A stretch of 64,000 nt of DNA, from contig CAVNZM010000003.1 in the NCBI GenBank assembly GCA_963693365.1, forward strand, positions 10,478,001 through 10,542,000, in the 5' to 3' direction. Positions 38,218 to 57,668 of the stretch are shown here, in pieces. Under the pieces are notes generated by a model, which saw only the letters and a program-made list of their open reading frames with translations, was not told the DNA's origin and searched no databases. Within the stretch, counting starts at the first letter, position 1; each line of letters starts with the position of its first letter. Source of the stretch: Amoebidium appalachense. Taxonomy: Eukaryota; Ichthyosporea. The translations under genes and the position numbers were made by a program.

Positions 38218-38994
38218 ACACACCCACACCCACACACACACACACACGCGCACACGCACACGCACTTGCACACATGAACACATGCACACACACACGCACG
38301 TGCAGGCACCCAGATCCGCACACGTGCACACGCGCGCAAACGCACACACACACAGTGACATACACACACAAACAGACACACACGCCTGGACACACATACA
38401 CACACGTGCATGACTAAAATGCGCGCACATGGGCAAACATTCACACGTGCACATGCACTACACACACACATACACACGCACACATACACACACAAAGAGA
38501 CACACACGCCTTCACACACATACACACACGTGCATGACTGAAACGCGCGCACATGGGCAAACATTTACACGTGCACATGCGCACCATGCACACATACACA
38601 CACGTGCAGGCAACCAGATCCGCACACGTGCACACGCTCGCTCACACACACACACACTCATACACACACCGTGACACACACAGACACACACACATGCACA
38701 CTCATACACACACGCATGCACACTCATACACAAACGTGCATGACACGCGTACACATGGGCAAGCATAAGCACCAACAGAATACCACAAGCACCACAAACC
38801 AAAAAGAAAAACACAGGCACACATCGCACACCCAAACCCACAAACACAAACACACACACACAAACACACAAAAAAAACACACACAAAAAAAAGCACACAC
38901 CGGCAGAAACACAACCACATACACACACACACCCACACACCCACTCTCAATCTCTCTTTCTCGTGCACACACACACGTGCACACACACACACAG

Positions 38995-39027
<33 letters not shown>

Positions 39028-39030
39028 GAT

Positions 39031-39069
<39 letters not shown>

Positions 39070-39294
39070 CACACACACACGCACACGCACTTGCACACAT
39101 GAACACATGTACACGTGCACACACACACACACGTGCAGGCACCCAGGTCCGCACACGTGCACACGCGCGCGCGCACACACACACACACACAGTGACATAC
39201 ACACACAAAGAGACACACACGCCTGGACACACATACACACACATGCATGACTGAAATGCGCGCACATGGGCAAACATTCACACGTGCACATGCA

Positions 39295-39333
<39 letters not shown>

Positions 39334-39436
39334 CAGTGACATACACACACAAAGAGACACACACGCCTGGACACACATACACACACGTCATGATTGGAAT
39401 GAGCGCACATGGGCAGACATTCACACGTGCACATGC

Positions 39437-39476
<40 letters not shown>

Positions 39477-40190
39477 TACACACACAAAGAGACACACACG
39501 CCTGCACACACATACACACACGTGCATGACTGAAACGCGCGCATATGGGGAAACATTTACACGTGCACATGCGCACCATGCACACATACACACACGTGCA
39601 GGCAACCAGATCCGCACACGTTCACACACACGTTCACACACACACACACACATACACACACCGTGACACACACAGACACACACACATGCCACACTCATAC
39701 ACACACGCATGCACACTCATACACAAACGTGCATGACACGCGTACACATGGGCAAGCATAAGCACCAACAGAATACCACAAACACCACAAACCAAAAAGA
39801 AAAACACAGACACACATCGCACACCCACACCCACAAACACAAACACACACACACAAACACACACGTGCGCACACATACGCACACACTTGAATGTTGACAA
39901 GTCATAAACACGTGCAAGCAAAGCTTGCTCACACACTTGTCTGCTGGCACGCACATAACGCACACGTTCTTTTATAGGCAAAAGCGTCTGCACACGTGTA
40001 CATACGCACACAAACCCACCCACATACACACACAATAACAGGCACACAACCCACACACGTGCACACACGCACACTCCGCACAAGCACAGTCACACACACA
40101 TACACACACACATACACATGCTGCACACACATACACTCAACGCAAACACACACACTGAATGTGCAAAACAAACACACATGCTGACAGTTT
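38090..40190. repeat. CA-rich higher-order repeat within an intron
   Basis: CA microsatellite sequence carries a recurring core (GCGCACATGGGCAAACATT followed by CACACGTGCACATGC), seen near 38420, 38545, 39258, 39400 and 39538. Two shorter relatives (ACACGCGTACACATGGGCAA) sit near 38743 and 39737. A block of about 360 bases at 38515 recurs almost unchanged at about 39507, giving a period near 990 bases. Confidence 0.8.
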
Positions 40191-40204
40191 TCAATTGCTT
40201 GCAG

Positions 40205-40390
40205 GTGGTGCAGTGTCCTTCTGGAAATGGGCGTATGGTGATTTCTCCCCAAGGTAGGGGAGTCAACCATACCCATGTCTTTTTCTCCGAGCCTGCCTGT
40301 GTTGTGGATGAAACATGCCCACACGGTACCACTAGGGTGGAACCCCCACCCTGCAATTTTTGTTTTGGTCATGTGTCTAAAACCATATGA
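40205..40390 (+). CDS. Terminal exon of the unknown Cys-containing protein
   Basis: After acceptor GCTTGCAG an open frame of 61 codons ([20 protein letters not shown] … CFGHVSKTI) ends in TGA at 40388-40390. Six Cys and one N-H-T sequon suggest a disulfide-bonded secreted or surface domain. A donor-like CAAG|GTAGGG lies inside, so the exon may be shorter. No family is recognised. Confidence 0.4.
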   Translation: MVQCPSGNGRMVISPQGRGVNHTHVFFSEPACVVDETCPHGTTRVEPPPCNFCFGHVSKTI

Positions 40391-42940
<2,550 letters not shown>

Positions 42941-42949
42941 CCGCCTCCT

Positions 42950-46288
<3,339 letters not shown>

Positions 46289-47213
46289 TGTTGTAATACG
46301 TAGTATTTACATATGGTAAGATCTTCTCAGTTTGTGTTATGTTTCAGTTCATATGCTTAGTGTAAATGCCACACTCCTATTATGTAAAGTGTAGCATCGA
46401 TCTCCGATATGCTTGTATACTTGTAATCGTGTTGTATCGGCTTTAATCGTGTATTGTAATATCGATTAGAATATTTATATGTGTGTACACGGATCCACCC
46501 ACTCAGGGAGAGACGTGTACATGTTCGTGTGTACATAAATATCTCTGGTTATAGTTATGCTATTACTATCTTGTTTGTTGATCTGTGCTCTCTTTTCCTT
46601 CCTCTTTCTCCTTCCTTATTTTCTTTTCTTTCTCTCCTTGTCTTCATGTGTATAATCGTATTTCTTTTCTACTAATATATGTTAGGTAGATTTGTGTTAC
46701 TTAATACGTGTTCATTGGACGGTAACACACTTAGGCTACACTTAGAATAGCATGTGTGTTTAGACTTCATTAATTCACTTTAGTTTTCATGTGTTGCCGG
46801 GCTTTAACCAATCATCAAGGTTAAGTGTGATATGTCTGAGTCTTTGCAGTATGTCATAGGTTAGAACTTCCTTGATGATGACACGAGTTGATCTTAACTA
46901 GTGTCTGTGTCCTATCGTGTACGCCTCCGCGTACCGGATCTCTCTGAAAGCAATTGGTTCTTAGTGATTGGTTTCTATTAGAGATGGATCTGATTTCCGA
47001 CTGGTCGGAAATCATGTATGGATTGGACTTAGAGGAATTTCAGGTATTTATTCGAAGATCAGAATAAATTCAGTTCAGTCGTGTCTAAACATTGATGTCT
47101 GTTGTGTACACTGCTCCGATCGTTCCGTGTTTTGTTGTTGTGTGTGTCTGTGGTGTTTTCACACTGCACCACTGTGTCTCTGCTTACATCCCAAATACTT
47201 ATAAAATTTAACA
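46289..47213 (+). repeat. 5' LTR of copia element 2
   Basis: 925 bases. It is followed by GGTTATGCAGCCC, which occupies the primer-binding position and matches the start of the copia element 1 leader (GGTTA…GCCC). Confidence 0.93.
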
Positions 47214-47275
47214 GGTTATGCAGCCCTTTTGCACGCTCCCTACACACATCTAGAACTCGCGCTCGTTTTTCAATC

Positions 47276-49850
47276 ATGGATCCAAACAAAACTGGCGTAA
47301 ACAAAATCACCATGTGGAAAGGTGAAGGGAAGACTGGTCCCGATAGCAAAACTACCTATTTTCAATGGGAAATCATTTTTCTCGGCATGATGACCGGCAC
47401 TAAAGGTGTCCGACTCGTGGATGTTGTCCTTGCTGACAACTACGTCCCCCCTACCACCGTCGCGGTTGACGGTGAACCCCCCTTCTATGGCTACGGCACT
47501 ACCGCGGAACTCAAAGAGGCCCGCAATTGCCTCCTGCTCCATATGATACAGAACATCGACCCTTCCGTCCTCACCACCGTTGCCCAGTACCGTATTGGCA
47601 TGGACCCTGAACGGGCCATGTGGAAATTCCGTCAACACTATCTCCAAGGCAAACCCGATCAGATCCGCATCCTTCACCGTCAGTGGGATGCCTGTGCCCT
47701 TCAGCCCGGTGAATCATTCACCACCTACCTGAGCCGTCTGCAGACCATCGTGAACCAGCTCCAGTCTCTCCAAGATGAGTCCATTCACTTCACTCGTCTA
47801 GCTGAGAAGTTCTTCAATGAACTCACCACCAGAGACGACCTCACCCCTGAGTTCAATCGTCTTATCGAAGACTATCACTTCGGTGATAAGCTATTCCCCG
47901 ACTTCGAGTCCCTCCATAACCACGTCAAGGGCATCGAGTTACGTCAAGACCTCAAGATGCAACTCCGGAACAACCGTGCCCACCGTGCCTCCAAGTCCAG
48001 CATGGCATTAAATGCCAGTGCTCCCCCCCGTGATCTTCCTCGCCGTGACTTACGCACCCGACTTGACCGTACCTCTGGCACGGACCTCCGAACTCGTCTC
48101 TCCCGTCAGCACACCCGATCCCGTTCCCCCCACCGGCCTGCCTTCCGGTCCACGTCTCGTTCCCCCAGTCGTTCCCGTTTCTCGGGTTCCCGTCGTTCTG
48201 ATTCCCCGGCTCGTTCTAACACCCCGTCCGTGAAAGAATGCTCCTACTGCCACGAGCCTGATCACACGATCATCGATTGCCCTGAGCCGAAATGCCGTAT
48301 GTCCAGACACAACCGTTCCCGTCAAGGCAGTGAGAAATCTGTCTCCTTTGCTTTCTCGGCATACAATGCTAGCTCCGTCCCCGTGTCCTCCGACCCTGCC
48401 TGGGATTCCGGGTGCAACATGACTGTTTGCCCCACCCGTGAGTTCTTCCATGACCTCACTCCCCTTCCGACACCGACTCCCGTTGCTGCCTTCAATGGCA
48501 CCCCCGTCTTGGCCACTCACACCGGCCATATCGTCATCAACACCACCACCGACCATGGCACTACCACCCTAACCATTGAAGCCTACTACACCCCGTCTGG
48601 CCAAGCCTTCCTCATTTCAACATCCCAAGCTGCTGCCGAATACATCAAGGGTGATTTGAACGATGCCTCCACTCCGTCATTCCTCTTCGACCGACTCACC
48701 GGCCGTCATCTCGTCAACCTCCGTCTACACAACGGTCTGTATTACTTCAAGGACTACACCATTCAACCACCCACTCGTCCTGTGGCTCTGGCTGCCACTA
48801 CCAGTGTTAACCCATCCATCTGGCACCATCGTCTGGGGCACCGAGCTATGACCAGCATCAAGGACATGGTGAAACACGACCTTGTTATTGGTCTCCCCTC
48901 CTCTGTCCTCGACTGTGATGTTCCTGATTGTCATGGCTGCATTATGGGTAAGACCACCAAGGCTCCGTTCAGGGGTGACCGTCCTCACTCCAACATCCCC
49001 GGTCATGAATGGCATTGGGATTTTTTTGAGCCTACCACAACATCGTACGGAGGTTCCAAGGTTGCTCTCGTCACTGTCTGCCGTGCCTCTGGCCTCGTCA
49101 AGATCTACCCGATGGCCGACCGTACCACCACCCTGGATATTCTCACAGCTCACACCAACCTCGTTGCCACCCATGCCCCCTCCAAAGTTGGTGTTTACCA
49201 CTTCGACTCCGGCTCTGAGTTCACCTCCAAGGATACCCGTGCTTTTTGCCTCTCCCAGGGCATCAAGGCCAGCTATGCTCCGGTGGACTGCCCTCAACTG
49301 AACGGCTATGTTGAACGACGTATGCGGTTCCTCCAAGAGATTGTCCGTTGCCTCCTCCATCAAGTCCAAGATCAGTCTCTGTCTCCCAAACTGTGGGCTG
49401 AGGCCCTCCAACATGCCGCCTACATCATCAACGTCACCCCGTCCACGACTGCCAATGGTCGTACACCATTCGAGGTTTTCTACGGTGTCAAGCCCGACAT
49501 CTCCGAGCTCAAAGTGTTCGGTTGCCCTGCCTACACTCACGTGCCAGCCTCTAAACGGAACAAGCTGGCCCCCACCGTCACACTCGGCATGTATATCGGC
49601 TATGATCTTCAATCACACTGCCACCGGATCTTCAATGCCACCACCCATCGTGTCGGCCTCTTCCGTGATGTGATTTTCGACGAATCAGCTTATCTCCCGT
49701 CCGACATTCCATCAACCCTTCCGACCCCCGACACCACTGCTACCTCGACCACCCCACCCCCCACAGGTGACACTGAAGATGATGTTTGTCTGGTGTACTC
49801 TGGCCCCCCTCCTGCCATCGTCGTTCCCCCGACACCCCCCCCCCCACCGG
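47276..49850 (+). CDS. gag-pol: Copia element 2 Gag-protease-integrase
   Basis: The ATG at 47276 opens MDPNKTGVNKITMWKGEG. Gag (UBN2 type) is followed by an RS-rich basic stretch, a zinc knuckle CSYCHEPDHTIIDC (CX2CX4HX4C, about residue 320), protease WDSGCN (about 377), GAG-pre-integrase WHHRLGHRAM, and integrase with D in WHWDFFEP (about 582), D in HFDSGSEF (about 643) and E in NGYVERRM (about 680). The frame continues as an artefact to 50191, but homology moves to the -1 frame at the 11-base C run 49835-49845. Confidence 0.93.
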
Positions 49851-51684
49851 CCCCCCTGCCCCCGTGCCCGTCCAGCCTGCCGACCCTCATCCTGCCCCTG
49901 GCAACGTCACACCCATCCGACCCGGCTCCCCCGACAACTTCCACTCGGCCCCATCCAGCCCGGAGGTTGCCCCCCCTGCACTTCCGAACTTCCAAGTTCC
50001 CCCCCCACCGTCTCCACCTACCCCGGTTCCTGCACCCCGTCGTTCTGCCCGTCTCCAGGGCAAGGTTGGACTTCAAGCCACCACCACCCTGCCAGTCCCC
50101 CCCGGTCCCCCCATCAACATCGACCAACTACCCAAACTTGTCCGTCAACTCTGTTCCGGACCCAATGGTGATCAGGTCAAGTCAGCCCTGACTGCTGAGT
50201 ATCAAGCCTTCGTCGACAAAGACATCTTTGAACTTGTTGACCCTCCCCCTGGTGCTAACATCGTCGGCTTCAAGTGGATTGTCTCCGAGAAAACTCTCAA
50301 CTCGGCTGGTGACACCAAGATCAAGGCACGTGGTGTTGCTCAAGGCTTCAGTCAGCAATACGGTGTTGACTATGAGTTGATTGAGAGCCCTGTCATCCGT
50401 CCGGCTGCTCTCCGTGCCATCCTAGCTCTGGCCGTTGTTGAAGGTCATGACATACATCAACTCGACGTGTCTACGGCCTTTCTCAACAGCCCACTCACCG
50501 AGACCATCTACATGAAACAACCCCCGGGATTCATCACCATGGCCACACTTGGCAAGGTCTGGAGACTCAAGAAAGCCCTGTACGGCCTCAAGCAAGCCTC
50601 CAAGGCTTGGTACGACTTCCTCGACGGCATTCTTCTTGCCCATGGCCTGACCCGTACTAAGACCGACCCGTGCATCTACCTCCGGTTCTTCCCCAACAAC
50701 GATGTGGTACGGGCTGGTAACTACGTCGATGACTCCACCATCACCAACACCCGGGGTTCTACTGCTGCCAGTGACCTGGCTGCCCACATCAGCAAGATGG
50801 CCAGCTGTCGTATGAGTCCATTTGACCGTATGCTCGGTGTTGATTTTAATCACTCTGATCCCCATCACCTCCACATGCACCAGAGGTCTTACATCATGGA
50901 TATCATCCACGACTTCAACCTCACCGATGCCAAGTCAAAGTCTACCCCCATCCCTGCAGGCACCACCGTCTCCCTGGCTGATTGCCCCCCCCAACCGTTC
51001 ACCGTGCCCTACCGTGAGTTACTCGGCCGTCTCCTCTGGGTGGCACGGTGCACACGTCCCGACATTGCCTATGCCATCGGCTTCCTTGGTCGGTTCAGCA
51101 CCAACCCCGGCAAGACTCACTGGGACCTTCTCCGTCGTGTGGCCCGGTACCTGCTCGGCACCATTGACCTTGGCATTGACTACAAGTACTCGGCCACCCA
51201 GTCCCCCATACTCGAATGCTACACGGATGCTGACTTTGCTGGTTGTGCCGACAGCAAGAAGTCTACCACCGGCTACATTATCGTGTTTGCTGGTATGCCC
51301 GTCATCTGGTACTCCAAGCTCCAGCCCATCACGGCCACCAGCACCACTGAAGCTGAGCTGATTGCTCTCAATGCTGGCACCCAAGAAGTTGCTTGGGTCC
51401 GTGACCTCTTCAAGGAACTCGGCTGTCCCATGCTTGCTCCGACTCCGGTGTACTGTGACAACCAGTCGACCATTGCCATCGTCAACTCCACCGGCATCAA
51501 GCACCGTACCAAACACATTGCCGTCCGGTATCACAACACCAAGGACTACATTGCCAGTGGGGACGTGGTTGTCCACTACGTTGAGTCAGCCCACAACTTA
51601 GCTGACATACTCACCAAACCCCTCCCCGGCCCGAGTCATGTCCACCATCGTGCTCGACTTTGTTTACCGGATATTGTGGATTGA
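49835..51684 (+). CDS. pol: Copia element 2 reverse transcriptase and RNase H
   Basis: The frame is open from upstream of 49786 to TGA at 51684. After a Pro-rich linker come FELVDPPPGANIVGFKWIVS, QLDVSTAFLNSPLTETIYMK, the RT box GNYVDDSTI near 50723, and RNase H from ILECYTDADFAGCADSKKST to AVRYHNTKDYIASGD. It lies -1 relative to the Gag-integrase frame. Either the C run lost a base or the ribosome shifts there. Element 1 breaks at the same run. Confidence 0.92.
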
Positions 51685-52082
51685 CCCGACCTACTTCAAG
51701 AGTGATTTTCTCATGTGTACTACTTACTTTATCAACATCATTATATCATATGTATTGCCTTTGTGGGTATGCCCACTTAGGGTTTATATATAAGGTTTGA
51801 CCCGTACCATCACTCTACTCTATCTTTCACTGGTTTAAAACCCAGTTAATCAAACACCGCCTATACACGTTATATATATTCGTTGTTTTTGCCCCGGTTC
51901 CCTCCCCCCTTCCCCCCCTTCTCCCCCCCCCCCTTTCCCCCCCCCCCCCCTCCCCCCCCCCCCCCCCCCCCCCGGAAAAGTACACACTTTAATTTTTTTT
52001 TTTCGTTTCTGTTCTCAAGTGGGGAGATTTCACTAGTTCAGTGGGGATATGATAACACAAACTTCAAAGTCTTAAGTGGGGA
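51685..52082 (+). other. Copia element 2 pol-to-PPT spacer
   Basis: Non-coding. Contains GTGGG/CCCAC and ACTGG/CCAGT hairpins (51773-51786 and 51830-51847), a long C/T-rich stretch (51898-51973), and three PPT-like AGTGGGGA boxes (about 52017, 52040 and 52075), the last being the true PPT position. Confidence 0.7.
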
Positions 52083-53013
52083 TGTTGTAATACGTAGTAT
52101 TTACATATGGTAAGATCTTCTCAGTTTGTGTTATGTTTCAGTTCATATGCTTAGTGTAAATGCCACACTCCTATTATGTAAAGTGTAGCATCGATCTCCG
52201 ATATGCTTGTATACTTGTAATCGTGTTGTATCGGCTTTAATCGTGTATTGTAATATCGATTAGAATATTTATATGTGTGTACACGGATCCACCCACTCAG
52301 GGAGAGACGTGTACATGTTCGTGTGTACATAAATATCTCTGGTTATAGTTATGCTATTACTATCTTGTTTGTTGATCTGTGCTCTCTTTTCCTTCCTCTT
52401 TCTCCTTCCTTATTTTCTTTTCTTTCTCTCCTTGTCTTCATGTGTATAATCGTATTTCTTTTCTACTAATATATGTTAGGTAGATTTGTGTTACTTAATA
52501 CGTGTTCATTGGACGGTAACACACTTAGGCTACACTTAGAATAGCATGTGTTTTTAGACTTCATTAATTCACTTTAGTTTTCATGTGTTGCCGGGCTTTA
52601 ACCAATCATCAAGGTTAAGTGTGATATGTCTGAGTCTTTGCAGTATGTCATACTAGTAGGTTAGAACTTCCTTGATGATGACACGAGTTGATCTTAACTA
52701 GTGTCTGTGTCCTATCGTGTACGCCTCCGCGTACCGGATCTCTCTGAAAGCAATTGGTTCTTAGTGATTGGTTTCTATTAGAGATGGATCTGATTTCCGA
52801 CTGGTCGGAAATCATGTATGGATTGGACTTAGAGGAATTTCAGGTATTTATTCGAAGATCAGAATAAATTCAGTTCAGTCGTGTCTAAACATTGATGTCT
52901 GTTGTGTACACTGCTCCGATCGTTCCGTGTTTTGTTGTTGTGTGTGTCTGTGGTGTTTTCACACTGCACCACTGTGTCTCTGCTTACATCCCAAATACTT
53001 ATAAAATTTAACA
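52083..53013 (+). repeat. 3' LTR of copia element 2
   Basis: 931 bases, almost identical to the 5' LTR. It has an extra TACTAG near 52655 and a G-to-T change near 52551. Confidence 0.95.
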
Positions 53014-54084
53014 CCAACACTACCGGGGAGTATATTGGAGTGGTAAAGTGGGCAAATGGGGTGCAAAGATAGGATCCAGCATGCATGTCGGTTTCTACGA
53101 AAACAGTTGCACGGCTGCACGGCTGCGGGATTTGGCCATTGATTGGTTGGTGTAGAAGGGGGTGTTGGCTCGTCGATGCCTACGTTCCAAAAATGTCAGC
53201 CTCGGTAATTTGCGCAAATTCAAACCGACAGCTGACGATTTGACTTGTGTGGAGGAGTGGTCACGGCCAAGAAAACAACAAAGAAAAAATCGTCTGTTCA
53301 CAAAGGGGTATCCCGCGATGTTAGACGCATCCATAAACCGTGGCAAGTGTCGTATCCGAAGGCTGGTGTTTCTCATTACGGCGGGATCTACGCGACAGAA
53401 GTGGAAGCGGCACTTGCAAGGGACAAGGTGATACGTACTCTGGAGATTTCAAAGCGAGAGAAACTAAGGCGCCTAAACTTCTATCTCCCTGGCGATTATT
53501 TGAGTGTCGAGGAAGCAGAGCAGGCGGGGTGCATAGGGGTGTTCTTCCAAACAGCCAGATCCCATTCACCCAACCCTTACCTAGTGTGCCGAGTGGATAG
53601 AACTGTTTCGGGTACCCAACAGAAATACCTCGGCTACTTTGCCTCGGTCACCGAAGGAAGCCGGGCATACGATCGAGACGCACTGGCTGCATGGGCGAAG
53701 CAAAACGAACCACGCGCCCCCCTGCCCCCAACCAACTTCTGTCCGACCGAATACGGACACAAACTCCCTCAGCTGCCGCCACCAATCCACAACCCCACGA
53801 TAGCAACCACAGACGAAGGCCCCGGTGGTGTTACGCATACCGCTGCCGACGAACATTCCCAACCACATCATCCCCTATGCGACCCAAGAGGCGGTGATGC
53901 CAACAATTCACCTCAAAGCAACAGGCAGGCTAAATCGACTCCACAGAGCAACAGCAACGACGGCCCGTTGGCTGTTGGTGACGTCACTGACCGGAATGAT
54001 GACGACGTGGCGGGACAACACAACTCCCACTCGGATGCAAACGTTCACTTTCAGGCAGGGGTGGGGCAGAAAAGAATGGTTTAA
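53014..54084 (+). pseudogene. Unit-B AP2 gene remainder, disrupted
   Basis: Continues the gene cut by copia element 2. The first AP2-like repeat (HYRGVYWSGKVGKWGAKIGS) has Trp/Gly in place of Lys/Cys residues seen in copy C, then an in-frame TAG (CAG to TAG, about 53153). A small indel near 53263 shifts the second repeat. From about 53370 the frame is again open to 54084 and ends …GVGQKRMV, 76 residues beyond the point where copy C stops. It is a pseudogene by three independent lesions. Confidence 0.8.
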
Positions 54085-54402
54085 GTGTGGTAGGTGGTCA
54101 GATACGTATACAGAGGTGGGCCCCGGGGACACATAAGGTACTCTTATAGAAGGTCCTAATTGTATAGACCGGAGAGAAAAGAAGGTGGTTTGTTGACATT
54201 GATCATTTCACCGGGGTGGCGGTTACTAGCAGTATGTACATGTGTATATGTGCAATGTGTCATTGATTAGGGGTACATATTGCATTATGCCTATGGCATG
54301 CACACCTGTATGTGTGTCGAGGAGACTCTCGGAGCCATTGTGTTTTTCCTTCTTCCTTTCTTTCTGCCCGGTTTTTTTTTTTGTTCTTTTCTTTTTTTCT
54401 CT

Positions 54403-54437
<35 letters not shown>

Positions 54438-54459
54438 GCTTTCTGGTGTGTGTGGGGAA

Positions 54460-54496
<37 letters not shown>

Positions 54497-55214
54497 CTGT
54501 CTGAGTTACTGCGCAAATGCAAATGAATACAACCTGCAGGAGAGTAAGATTTGCGCAAACATGACTACTACCAGTGTGGACAAAGTTTAAGATATATTAT
54601 AGATAGATAGTTTTAGATTACATAAACAATGTTTTCACAATTTCCCATAGAAAACCATAACTTAGTAAATTCTACTGCCAATAATATTCTGGTCACAGAG
54701 ACATTTAGTCCATAGCCTTCCCCAGAACGCTAGCACGTGTACATGTGTATACATGCACAAGTTACATGGCAGGGCTTCTGCTATAACTATACAAAAAGGT
54801 ATATATCATTTCAAGTTGATAAAATGAAGCCGTTCGCGGCACCTACCAATTAATAATAACATTATCATTCTTAGATCTGCAGCAGCCTTTTTTTGGTGTC
54901 CCGATCATAACATTGGCCCCGCTTATGCAGCTAGTATCGATAGTGATCGATAATCGATTTCGTTGCCTCCCCCCCCCCCCCCCCCCCCCCCTCCCCCCAC
55001 CCCCCCCCCCCCCCCCCCGCCCCCCCCCTTCTCCTCCGGATCCTCCTCCTCCTCCTCATTCCCAGGGAACCGGACCACCTATGTAGTTTTTGAAATCTTA
55101 CAAAGTATTATGTATGTGTACAGTACGTGCGTGTGTGTGCATTCGAGTGTTTGTGTATATGTGCATGTGTTTGTACACGCCGACAGATATGGTAATCCTC
55201 GAGTACTAGGCATG

Positions 55215-55263
<49 letters not shown>

Positions 55264-55770
55264 CCCCCCCCCTCTCTCTCTTCCCCTTTCTCCCTCCCTC
55301 CGGGTCCCTGTCTCTCTATCCCCCCCTCCCCCTCCCGGGTTTCTCTCTCTCCCCCACTCCCCCCCCCCCCCCCCCCCTCCTCCCCCGCCCCCCCTTGTCC
55401 TGCTGATCCTCCTCCTCGAGCTCCTCCTCATTCCCAGGGAACCGGACCACCTATGTAGTTTTTGAAATCTTTCAAAGTTATTATGTATGTGTACAGTACG
55501 TGCGTGTGTGTGCACTCGAGTGTTTGTGTGTATGTGCAAGTGAGTGTACACGCCGACAGATATGGTAACCCTCGAGTACTAGGCATGCTCTCTCTCTCTC
55601 TCTCTCTCTCTCTCCCCCCCCCCCCCCCTCTCTTCCCCTTTCTCCCTCCCTCTCTCTCTCTCTCTCTCTCTCCCCCCCCCCCCCCCCCCCCCCCCCACCT
55701 CTGCCTGCCTCTACCTTTCTTTCTCTTCGAATTCTGTGTATCACATAATATTTGTGTATGCATCATTCTC
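54085..55770. other. 3' flank of unit B and a tandem duplication, no gene
   Basis: 54085-54290 matches 61023-61220 (3' flank of copy C). T and G runs follow at 54400-54496, then AT-rich unique sequence to 54960. A block beginning CCAGGGAACCGGACCACCTA (55062 and 55433) with its GTACACGCCGACAGATATGG and CT tract occurs twice, a tandem duplication with a period of about 370 bases. Confidence 0.65.
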
Positions 55771-56147
55771 GTTGCCTACTTGCTGAAACCCGTGTTTTTC
55801 TACAGGTGGCCTTTAAACTGAAACTATCATATGCAAGCCAAACAAACCGATCACGCGTTTGGAATATGCTCCTATGTTTCTGTTCTGTACTGTACCCGGA
55901 CGGCGCAAAGCAAACGGGTCTGTCTGCAGTCGATCGAACCAGCCCTTTCGAAGTTCGCCGCCGCCGTGCACACATGAGGAGGGCTCACGAGTCACATTTT
56001 TCTTTCTACCAATAGGAATGACGCTAGATAAGCCATCACTACCGAACCCCAAACATTGCCAAGGCAGTCCTATTTGTGGTGAGCTAGCAGAGTACTGTAC
56101 AAGTGACCACATGTGTGAGCTTCGACATACTGAACCGTAAAGGCCTG

Positions 56148-56183
<36 letters not shown>

Positions 56184-57155
56184 CCCCTCCCCCTTCCCCC
56201 CCCCCTTGCACACCCTCTGTCCTCTCTCTCCCCTACCCCTCCGCTCCTTTCTCCAACTCCCGCTTTTTCCCGCTCCTTCCACCCACAAACACAATACACG
56301 CATGATTTCTTTGCTTCTGCCATCATATTGCCCGCATAACTCTTTGTTCCAATTCCATTCTCACCGAAAAGCTAGAATCATCCAGTTCTATTTTACTTAG
56401 CCCTGGGAACTTGTTGTTCGTGAGTTGCATCTTGTCCGAACACGCTATTTTGCTTTTTGCTGGTGGAGGCAGAACCAAGCCCGTTGATGGCAGTCGCGGG
56501 TAGATTTGGTAGGCAGGGACTGGGGGAGGGGGGGGGAGGGGAGGAGGAGGGGGTGGGTGGGTGGGTGGGGGGGGGGGGGGGGGGGGTTGCATGATGTTGA
56601 AGAGCCTTGTAGGTACCTAGTGTTGTGCTGGTAGGGAAAGAGTCGGGATCGAGAGGGAAGGGAGGGGTGGGGAGGGGGGGAGGGAGGGGGGGGGGGGAGG
56701 GGAGGGGGGAAGGGGCTTCCCAGACGAAATAAGTATCACCCTGAGGAGAAGGTTACGAGGAATAATATGCAACACCGTGGAAATTATTTCAACATGCAGC
56801 ACATCTGGCTTGGTGTCTCACTTGCTTTCAGACATAAAAGACAAACTTTTGGCGGGCCCTTGGTCTGTGACTAATATGTTGTTCTTTTTTGCAGATACTC
56901 TTTGGTTGCTTGTTTGTCTGTCGTCTGGGAGGATGTTGACCAGGAGGTTGGTTCGAGTGGCTGTCTCGGGAACTAAACCAGCAACCTCGGTGGGAGAGGT
57001 ATCCATCCCCCCCCCCCCCCCCTCCCCCCTCCCCCCCCCCCCCCCCCCACCGGTCCCACCTCCCCCCCCCCCCCCCAAAAAAAAAAAAAAGGAGAAGAAG
57101 AAGAAGAATAAGAAGATAGAGAGAGAGAGCAATAGAGAGAGAGATAGAGATAGAC

Positions 57156-57209
<54 letters not shown>

Positions 57210-57449
57210 AGGGAGAGAGAAAGAGAGAGCCTTCCCCCTCTCCCCCCCCCCACCACACACCCCCTTAAAAAAAGAAAGGGAGGGGGGGAGGGGGGGGGGG
57301 GGAACACAGAGAGAGAGAGAGGTAGAGCCTCCCTCCCTCCCCCTTTTCCGCCTCCCCCCACACCCCACACCCCTAAAAAAGGAAGTGGGAGTGAGGGAAG
57401 AGAGAGAGAGAGGGGGGGGGGGGGGGGGGGAGGGAGAGAGGGTGTGTGT

Positions 57450-57480
<31 letters not shown>

Positions 57481-57668
57481 GGGGGGGAAAGAGAGAGGGA
57501 GAGGGGAGGGAGAGAGAGAGAGAGAGAGAGAGAGGGCGAAAGAGAGAGGGAGAGGGGGGGGGGAGGGAGAGAGAGAGAGAGACCCAGACACACACACACC
57601 TTACGTTTCCGCCCGCACCCCGCTTCTTCCACTTCATTACTCATATCCAGCCTCCCTCCTGGGCAGAA

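Larger units (their letters stand above)
46289..53013 (+). mobile_element. Ty1/copia element 2, young and nearly complete
   Basis: LTRs 46289-47213 (925 bases) and 52083-53013 (931 bases) start TGTTGTAATACG and end TAACA. They differ by one substitution and one six-base insertion (TACTAG in the 3' copy). The target duplication is CCAAC (46284-46288 and 53014-53018), and the uninterrupted paralogous site is present at about 59955. A PPT (AAGTGGGGA, 52074-52082) precedes the 3' LTR. The only coding defect noticed is a frame change at a C run between integrase and RT. Confidence 0.95.

Noticed and set aside
48725-49612. 295-codon minus-strand frame in copia element 2
   Set aside because: It is the reverse complement of the integrase coding region and has no domain of its own.
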